This document shows positions 32,610 through 37,243 of a DNA stretch of 37,243 nucleotides, piece after piece (positions within the stretch are counted from its first letter, which is position 1; each line of letters starts with the position of its first letter). The stretch is from the NCBI GenBank assembly GCA_022567135.1, contig JADFHP010000012.1:1-37243 (forward strand). The letters run 5' to 3'. Source of the stretch: Chloroflexota bacterium (GTDB lineage Bacteria; Chloroflexota; Dehalococcoidia; Lucifugimonadales; Lucifugimonadaceae). Both the position numbers and the translations under genes were made by a program. The notes below the pieces were generated by a model. That model was not told the DNA's origin. It worked only from the letters and a program-made list of their open reading frames with translations, and did no database searches.

Positions 32610-33680
32610 ATGAATCAAGAGATTCGTTTTTGCACAGCTCCTGATGGAGTCCAGATCGCCTACTCGCTGGTGGGTGATGGTCCCCCGCTGGTCAAAGCTC
32701 CAAACTGGCTGACCCACCTGGAGTTCGAGTGGAGCAGTCCCGTCTGGAGCCACTGGTGGGAGGAGCTGGCAAAAGACCATACGCTCGTGAGGTTCGACCA
32801 GAGGGGCTCCGGACTTTCCGAGCGGAACGTGGCAGATCAGTCGTTCGATACCTGGGTCAGCGACCTGGGCGCGGTGGTGGACCACGTTGGACTGGACCGG
32901 TTTGCCCTGCTTGGCATATCGCAGGGCGGCGCCATAGCGGCAAGCTACACCGCTCATAATCCAGGCCGCGTAAGCCGCATGGTGCTCTACGGGGCGTATG
33001 GGAGGGGACCGGCCAAACGCGGGGAGCGACCCGAGGAGATCGAGGCGCTTCAGACACTCACGCGCACGGGATGGGGGCGCGACGACCCCGCTTATCGGCA
33101 GCTGTTCACATCACGATTCATGCCGGGTGCCACCCTCGAGCAGATGCGCTGGTTCAACGACCTGCAGCGAGTATCAACGTCCGGAGAAAACGCGGCGAAC
33201 GTGATGGCTGTGAGCGCGCAGATCGACGTGCTTCCGATACTTGGGGATATCGATGTGCCGACACTGGTACTGCATGCCCGCGGCGATGCCCAGGTCCCGT
33301 TCGAGCAGGGCCGGCAGCTTGCCGCGCTGATTCCCGGATCGCGCTTCGTGCTCCTCGAAGGCGCTAATCACCTGATTCTCGCAAGCGAACCGGGATGGGA
33401 AAAGACGATCAAGGAGGTTCGTGCGTTTCTTGGGTCCTCGGATTCTGGGGACAGAGACCTGGCGAGTGGAGACGACCTGCCCACGCCCGCCGGACTCACC
33501 CCGCGTGAGGTGGAAGTTCTGAGGCTCATCGCCTCCGGCCGGAGTAATCGCGACATCGCGGAGCAGTTATTCATCACCTCGAACACCGTGGCCAACCACG
33601 TTAAGAACATTCTCTCCAAGACCGGCTCGGCCAACCGCACGGAGGCGGCCGCCTTCGCGGTCGAAAACGGTCTGGCCTAG
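32610..33680 (+). CDS. Alpha/beta hydrolase fused to a LuxR-type DNA-binding domain
   Basis: About 356 residues. The N-terminal alpha/beta-hydrolase fold (about 1-280) has the nucleophile elbow GISQGG, the acid in HARGDAQVP and the base in GANHLI, so the triad is intact. The C-terminal domain (about 292-355) is a LuxR/GerE helix-turn-helix: LTPREVEVLRLIASGRSNRDI, then TVANHVKNILSKTG (key residues only). The hydrolase domain may sense or hydrolyse a small ester or lactone and set DNA binding. The ATG at 32610 is preferred because the fold starts at EIRFCTAPDGVQIAYS; the frame is open back to 32535 without homology. It stands alone, divergent from argF and upstream of the BenE-like transporter. 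Confidence 0.88.
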   Translation: MNQEIRFCTAPDGVQIAYSLVGDGPPLVKAPNWLTHLEFEWSSPVWSHWWEELAKDHTLVRFDQRGSGLSERNVADQSFDTWVSDLGAVVDHVGLDRFALLGISQGGAIAASYTAHNPGRVSRMVLYGAYGRGPAKRGERPEEIEALQTLTRTGWGRDDPAYRQLFTSRFMPGATLEQMRWFNDLQRVSTSGENAANVMAVSAQIDVLPILGDIDVPTLVLHARGDAQVPFEQGRQLAALIPGSRFVLLEGANHLILASEPGWEKTIKEVRAFLGSSDSGDRDLASGDDLPTPAGLTPREVEVLRLIASGRSNRDIAEQLFITSNTVANHVKNILSKTGSANRTEAAAFAVENGLA

Positions 33681-33705
33681 CGCGGCCGAAGAACGTGGCT
33701 AATCG

Positions 33706-33732
33706 TGGCTATGGCCGGCATGGCCATGGCTA
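33706..33732. terminator. 11-bp hairpin after the hydrolase-LuxR gene
   Basis: tggctatggcc and ggccatggcta pair over 11 positions (two G-U) around a 5-base loop, 25 bases after the stop codon. No T-run follows. Placement suggests a terminator; the ggctatggcc repeats could also be a protein site. Confidence 0.35.
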
Positions 33733-33849
33733 TCGGATCCCCGCAAAAAGATCACCAGAATTGGAGATGTGCCCGGTACTTGCGCGGCCTTAAATTCACT
33801 GCGTTAGTTCGCCAGAACCAACGTTAGTCAGCTCCAGAAGGGCCCGCAA

Positions 33850-35127
33850 ATGTCCCTCTTCACGTCCGCACTGCCCGCACTGCCGGCGACACCAGGCCGG
33901 CTACGGTTCCCGGGAATCAACCGCAGGGCAGCTTCCGCCGGTATCACGGTTCTCATGGTTTACCTCTTCGCCGGACTGACGGTCCAAGTCGGCGTCCTCG
34001 CTCAGCTCGATCTCACAGCGGCGGAGTCCAGCCGCTGGTTCTTCATCACCTGGATGACCACCGGTCTGTTCTCCCTCGGCCTGGCGCTGTTCACCAGGCA
34101 GCCGGTTTCGGTCAACCTGTCGATACCGGTAATGATCTTCCTCGCCGGCGCGGCCGGTGGGTTCAGCCTGCCGCAGATTCTGGGCGCCAATCTCGTGGTA
34201 GGACTGGTAGCCATCGCTCTTTCTGTACTGCGGCTGACGGAGGCGTTCACGCGGCTGGTACCGCCGCAAATCGCCATAGCGGTATTCGCCGGCAGCATCC
34301 TGGCGTTCATGGTGAAAACCGCGAATCTCGCACTAACTGACCCGGCCGTATCCGGCCCGGTGTTCGGCGGGTACCTGATCGCGCTGGTAGTGACGCGGAG
34401 CCATCTGGTGGGAGTTGCGGCGGCCGCCGCAACCGGCTTCGTCGGCATCACCCTGGCAGGCGGCGCGCCAGATATCGGCAACTCCATAGCTCTGCCCGAG
34501 ATGGGGCTCTCTACAATCGAATTCAGCCCTTCGGCCATCGTCGCCCTGGGCATTCCTATCCTCGCTCTCACTGTGGGCGTCGGGAATACCCAGGCGCTCG
34601 CCTTACTACGTTCCGAGGGTTACAGGGTGAAGGCCAATCTATACGGACTGATAGCGGGCGCCACCACCGTCATTAACGCCCTGGGCGGCGGGCAGGCCGC
34701 GGCGCTCGGAGGAACTTCCGCGGCGGTAGCCTCCGTACCTGCCGCGGGCCCGCACCAATCGCGGTTCTGGGCGATTGCCCTCTCCTCCGTGCCCGTCGTG
34801 GCCGTTGCGCTGATCGCGGTACCGGTCATCGCGGCCGTCCAGGGTCTGCCGCTCTCTTTCACGCTATTGGTCGGCGCGCTGGCCCTGCTGCCGACACTGA
34901 AAGTCATCGCCCGGAAATCCCTGGGAGGCAGCATGTCCACGCCTGTAAAAGCGGGGGCGATTACCGCTCTGACTGTCGCCGCCCTGCCCTTCCAGGCAGC
35001 CGGGATGCCGATGGCCTTCTGGGCGCTCATCGCCGGTGTCGTCGTATCGACGGCGCTGGAGCCCGGCCTGATCGGGCAGACATTGCGGGCATGCCGGCCC
35101 GGTAGAGCTGCGGCGCACTTCAGTTAG
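33850..35127 (+). CDS. BenE-family (benzoate/H+ symporter-like) membrane transporter
   Basis: A 425-residue polytopic membrane protein of the BenE family, within the nucleobase/SulP transporter fold. About 12 hydrophobic segments are visible. The family signature of the substrate region is IPILALTVGVGNTQALALLR, comparable to the S-Q-N-x-P-G-x-A-V-L segment, and it is followed by SEGYRVKANLYGLIAGATTVI and GGTSAAVASVPAAG (key residues). BenE of Acinetobacter takes up benzoate; other members have unknown substrates, and no aromatic-degradation gene is nearby. The ATG at 33850 follows AGAAGGG. It is convergent with the Cys-rich mini-gene. Confidence 0.85.
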   Translation: MSLFTSALPALPATPGRLRFPGINRRAASAGITVLMVYLFAGLTVQVGVLAQLDLTAAESSRWFFITWMTTGLFSLGLALFTRQPVSVNLSIPVMIFLAGAAGGFSLPQILGANLVVGLVAIALSVLRLTEAFTRLVPPQIAIAVFAGSILAFMVKTANLALTDPAVSGPVFGGYLIALVVTRSHLVGVAAAAATGFVGITLAGGAPDIGNSIALPEMGLSTIEFSPSAIVALGIPILALTVGVGNTQALALLRSEGYRVKANLYGLIAGATTVINALGGGQAAALGGTSAAVASVPAAGPHQSRFWAIALSSVPVVAVALIAVPVIAAVQGLPLSFTLLVGALALLPTLKVIARKSLGGSMSTPVKAGAITALTVAALPFQAAGMPMAFWALIAGVVVSTALEPGLIGQTLRACRPGRAAAHFS

Positions 35128-35147
35128 CCAGGCCACGCGGCTCGCGG

Positions 35148-35339
35148 CTATCCACCCTCGTAAGTCGGATGTTGCGCTATGACGGCCGGACAGACGCACT
35201 GCAAGCTGCCGTGACAGTGCGGGCACCCTATCGTCTCCCGCGCGTTCCAGTAGGTCCCTGACCCGGCGCAAATGCAGCACTCGCGAACGCTCGCCGGGGA
35301 ATTGATAGGTTTCTGCTCTGGCGTCGACTCTGACGTCAC
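35148..35339 (-). CDS. Small Cys-rich (zinc-ribbon-like) protein
   Basis: A 63-residue protein with CCICAGSG (DnaJ-like C-x-x-C-x-G-x-G), CPHCHG and CVCP. That gives three cysteine pairs in about 30 residues, enough for one or two zinc or iron sites. GTG at 35339 is the start; AGGAGG lies 8 bases upstream, a strong ribosome site. The remaining residues are disordered-looking (SESTPEQKPINSPAS). No known family was recognised. It lies between the transporter and the ceramidase-like gene on the opposite strand, without operon partners. Confidence 0.65.
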   Translation of the reverse strand: MTSESTPEQKPINSPASVRECCICAGSGTYWNARETIGCPHCHGSLQCVCPAVIAQHPTYEGG

Positions 35340-35565
35340 GGGGGCGCCTCCTACGCTCGAACTGTACCGCCCGCCCGCTAAGCTGGCTACTCAGCGCGAA
35401 CATGACCCCGATTAGCGGCCGCCATGAATCAACGAACTTACAGTCAGGCAAAAGTCAGAAGCATCAGGAGCCACTTCACGGTTATCTGACGCCCCCGATG
35501 AGGCCTCAGGCGGGTGATACCGTATGCGCCTTCATTAGAACTGTCACCAGCCAGGAGAATCGAAG

Positions 35566-36942
35566 ATGCTGAGCGCCGGAGTCGGAAGATCGGATATAAC
35601 GCCGCCTGTTGGGATCGCGCACGGGGGTTGGGGCGCGGCCATTCACGAGCGCGCCGAGGGCGTCCACATGCCGTTCTACTGCACGGCCCTCTACGTCACC
35701 GACGGTGATCTGGAGATCGCCATCGCCGATCTCGACGCGGGGATCATACCCAATGATCTCGACGCTGCGATTCGCAAGGAGGTCGAGGCCAGCGTCGGGA
35801 TACCACCCGACAACCTGCGGCTCTCCGCCACCCACACCCACGCGGGCCCGATCGGCCTCGGAACCTGGCTGGAAGGCGGCAAGGAGCTGATAAAACCCTA
35901 TTTCGACTCGCTCCCTGAGAGAGTGGCCGAGGCGGTTGCGTCAGCGAAGTGGTCTGCGAAACCCTCCCACGTCGGCACGGGCAGCGGCGAGTGCGCGATC
36001 AACGTGAACCGGCGCCCCGCCCTGCCAAACGGCGAGCTGTTCACTGGTCGTAACTGGGATGGCTTCGTCGACCGCGAGGTCGGAATCGTCGCCATCGACT
36101 CCACGGACGGCGAGCCGATCGCGACGCTGCTCAACTACACGTGCCACCCGACGATTCTGGGGCCGGCCAACAGGCTGCTTTCCCCCGACTACCCCGGCAC
36201 CGCCCGCAAGGTCGTCGAGCAGCACGTCGGTGGCCTCTGCCTGTTCCTGCAGGGCGCCGCCGGCAACTGCGGGCCAACGCACGGCTTCATCGGCGAGGTG
36301 GAGGTCGCAGAGCGGCTGGGGACGCGGCTTGGATTAGAAGCGGCAAAGGTCCGACTCGAGATCGACCCGGTACCTCGCAAAGAACGGCTGATCGAAGTCG
36401 TGCCTTCGGGCGCAGATCTGGGTATGTACGAAGACGAGCCCGCAGGCGAGCCGGACGATACGCTGCGCGTGGTGAACACGATGATCGATCTGCCGGGACT
36501 GGACCTGCCGCCCGTTGCGGAGATGCAGGCGGAGTACGACCGGCTCGAGGCGGTCCTGCACTCGACCCGCAGAGAGGGAAACGAAGCGGCAATAAAAGAG
36601 GCTGTCAAAAACGCGAAGCGGGCCGGCATCGCGCTGTCCAGCGCACGGATTGCCGAGGGCGGCACGGTCAACCTGCGCCTGCAGGCAATGCGGATTGGCG
36701 AGGCGGCCCTGGTGGCCCTTCCTGTTGAGGCGTTCGCGGAGATCGGGGTTGCCGTGAAAGAGGGGTCCCCCGCTGTCCGGACGCTCTTCTCAGGCTACTC
36801 GAACGGCTATATGGGCTACATGCCGGTTGCGGACGCGTATGAGCTTGGCGGCTACGAGGTGAACACGACGCCGTACGGCGCGGGCGCCGCAGAGGACACG
36901 ATCGAGGCCTGCTTAGACGCCGTAAACGCGCTCTGGCGGTAG
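35566..36942 (+). CDS. Neutral/alkaline ceramidase-like hydrolase domain protein
   Basis: A 458-residue protein matching the N-terminal domain of neutral/alkaline non-lysosomal ceramidases. GVGRSDITPPVG opens it. SATHTHAGP (His90, His92) and NYTCHPTILGP (His194) supply likely Zn ligands, and LLSPDYPGTARKVVE and FLQGAAGNCGP complete the core. The ceramidase nucleophile Ser (in G-D-V-S-P-N) has no counterpart in GAAGNCGP. There is no signal peptide, and it is shorter than true ceramidases (about 650-750), so it is probably a cytoplasmic metal-dependent amidase or hydrolase of unknown substrate. An AGGAGAATCGAAG ribosome site precedes the ATG. Confidence 0.85.
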   Translation: MLSAGVGRSDITPPVGIAHGGWGAAIHERAEGVHMPFYCTALYVTDGDLEIAIADLDAGIIPNDLDAAIRKEVEASVGIPPDNLRLSATHTHAGPIGLGTWLEGGKELIKPYFDSLPERVAEAVASAKWSAKPSHVGTGSGECAINVNRRPALPNGELFTGRNWDGFVDREVGIVAIDSTDGEPIATLLNYTCHPTILGPANRLLSPDYPGTARKVVEQHVGGLCLFLQGAAGNCGPTHGFIGEVEVAERLGTRLGLEAAKVRLEIDPVPRKERLIEVVPSGADLGMYEDEPAGEPDDTLRVVNTMIDLPGLDLPPVAEMQAEYDRLEAVLHSTRREGNEAAIKEAVKNAKRAGIALSSARIAEGGTVNLRLQAMRIGEAALVALPVEAFAEIGVAVKEGSPAVRTLFSGYSNGYMGYMPVADAYELGGYEVNTTPYGAGAAEDTIEACLDAVNALWR

Positions 36943-36955
36943 GCCCACGTCGAAT

Positions 36956-37243
36956 ATGGACGCCATCCACCCAAACAGAGTCGCGCTCGACCGCCCACTC
37001 GGCCGCCACATCGCCGTCTTCGGACGGGCGGGCAAGACCAGCCTGGCCAGGGCGATCGCGGCGAAGCACGGACTGGAGTTCATCGAAATCGACAATATCC
37101 ACCACATGCCCGGCTGGGAGGAGCGGCCGGACGAAGAGATCCTGCAGATCGTGACGGAGAGGATGGACGGGTCCGAGTCGGGCTGGGTGGTGGACCACCA
37201 TCACCGGTCGGTCATATCGGCCGTTCTATCCAGGGCCGACACT
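36956..37243 (+). CDS. P-loop kinase-like protein, partial (cut by window end)
   Basis: The first 96 codons of a gene that runs off the right edge. It resembles the adenylate-kinase-like 'topology modulation' (FlaR-type) P-loop proteins: a beta strand and phosphate loop (IAVFGRAGKTSLARAIA), then the family pattern FIEIDNIHHMPGWEERPDEE and GWVVDHHHRSVI, where family members read H-L-D...P-G-W...W-V-I-D-G. The phosphate loop is two residues short of G-x-x-x-x-G-K-[ST]. It begins 13 bases after the ceramidase-like gene, so the two are likely cotranscribed. Function unknown. Confidence 0.75.
   Translation, partial: MDAIHPNRVALDRPLGRHIAVFGRAGKTSLARAIAAKHGLEFIEIDNIHHMPGWEERPDEEILQIVTERMDGSESGWVVDHHHRSVISAVLSRADT

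Overview
This is a GC-rich, gene-dense bacterial window with 33 protein-coding genes, one of them cut by the right edge. I found no rRNA, tRNA, CRISPR array, insertion sequence or phage gene. The best guess for the host is Chloroflexota, near the SAR202/Dehalococcoidia lineages. This is inferred from the mix of enolase-superfamily dehydratases, Gfo/Idh/MocA and D-2-hydroxyacid oxidoreductases, an alpha/beta-hydrolase fused to a LuxR helix-turn-helix, a 7TM-GAF-GAF histidine kinase, and the order argF-der-plsY-gpsA. No marker gene settles it.

Layout. 0.1-4.4 kb (minus): a membrane sensor kinase downstream of a GH3-like adenylating enzyme. 4.75-5.9 kb (minus): fabI followed by a FlK-type hotdog thioesterase. 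6.1-8.1 kb (plus): a large membrane protein of unknown function built from three ~95-residue repeats. 8.5-11.1 kb (plus): two paralogous double-receiver proteins, one with a ZU5-like beta domain between the receivers and the other with a proline-rich linker, followed by a SRPBCC protein. 11.7-12.4 kb (minus): a small two-TM protein. 12.6-15.2 kb (plus): tandem DgoD-like sugar-acid dehydratases, each followed by a GC-rich palindromic element. 15.4-23.3 kb: HAD phosphatase, SDR, 14-TM MFS transporter, D-2-hydroxyacid dehydrogenase, a small orphan ORF, rlmB, aldo/keto reductase and a Gfo/Idh/MocA oxidoreductase. 23.4-24.0 kb (minus): an MBL-fold protein with degenerate metal ligands. 24.35-28.5 kb (plus): hrcA-dnaJ-prmA-rsmE. 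28.5-32.4 kb (minus): argF-der-plsY-gpsA. 32.6-37.2 kb: hydrolase-LuxR fusion, BenE-type transporter, a Cys-rich mini-protein, a ceramidase-like hydrolase and a partial P-loop kinase.

How the genes may work together. The 12.6-23.3 kb stretch looks like an accessory carbohydrate/sugar-acid oxidation region: an exporter or importer, several NAD(P)-dependent oxidoreductases and two dehydratases. No matching kinase or aldolase is present, so the pathway is incomplete here. The 24.3-32.4 kb stretch is housekeeping: stress control and protein folding, ribosome and ribosomal-protein methylation, ribosome assembly, phospholipid precursor synthesis and arginine synthesis. Together with fabI and the thioesterase it touches lipid synthesis at two points.

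The strongest candidates for something undescribed are the triple-repeat membrane protein (6131-8125), the paired double-receiver proteins with swapped linkers (8468-11090), the sensor kinase/GH3 pair (77-4449), the cloverleaf-like inverted-repeat element (15232-15308), and the unusual start of prmA.
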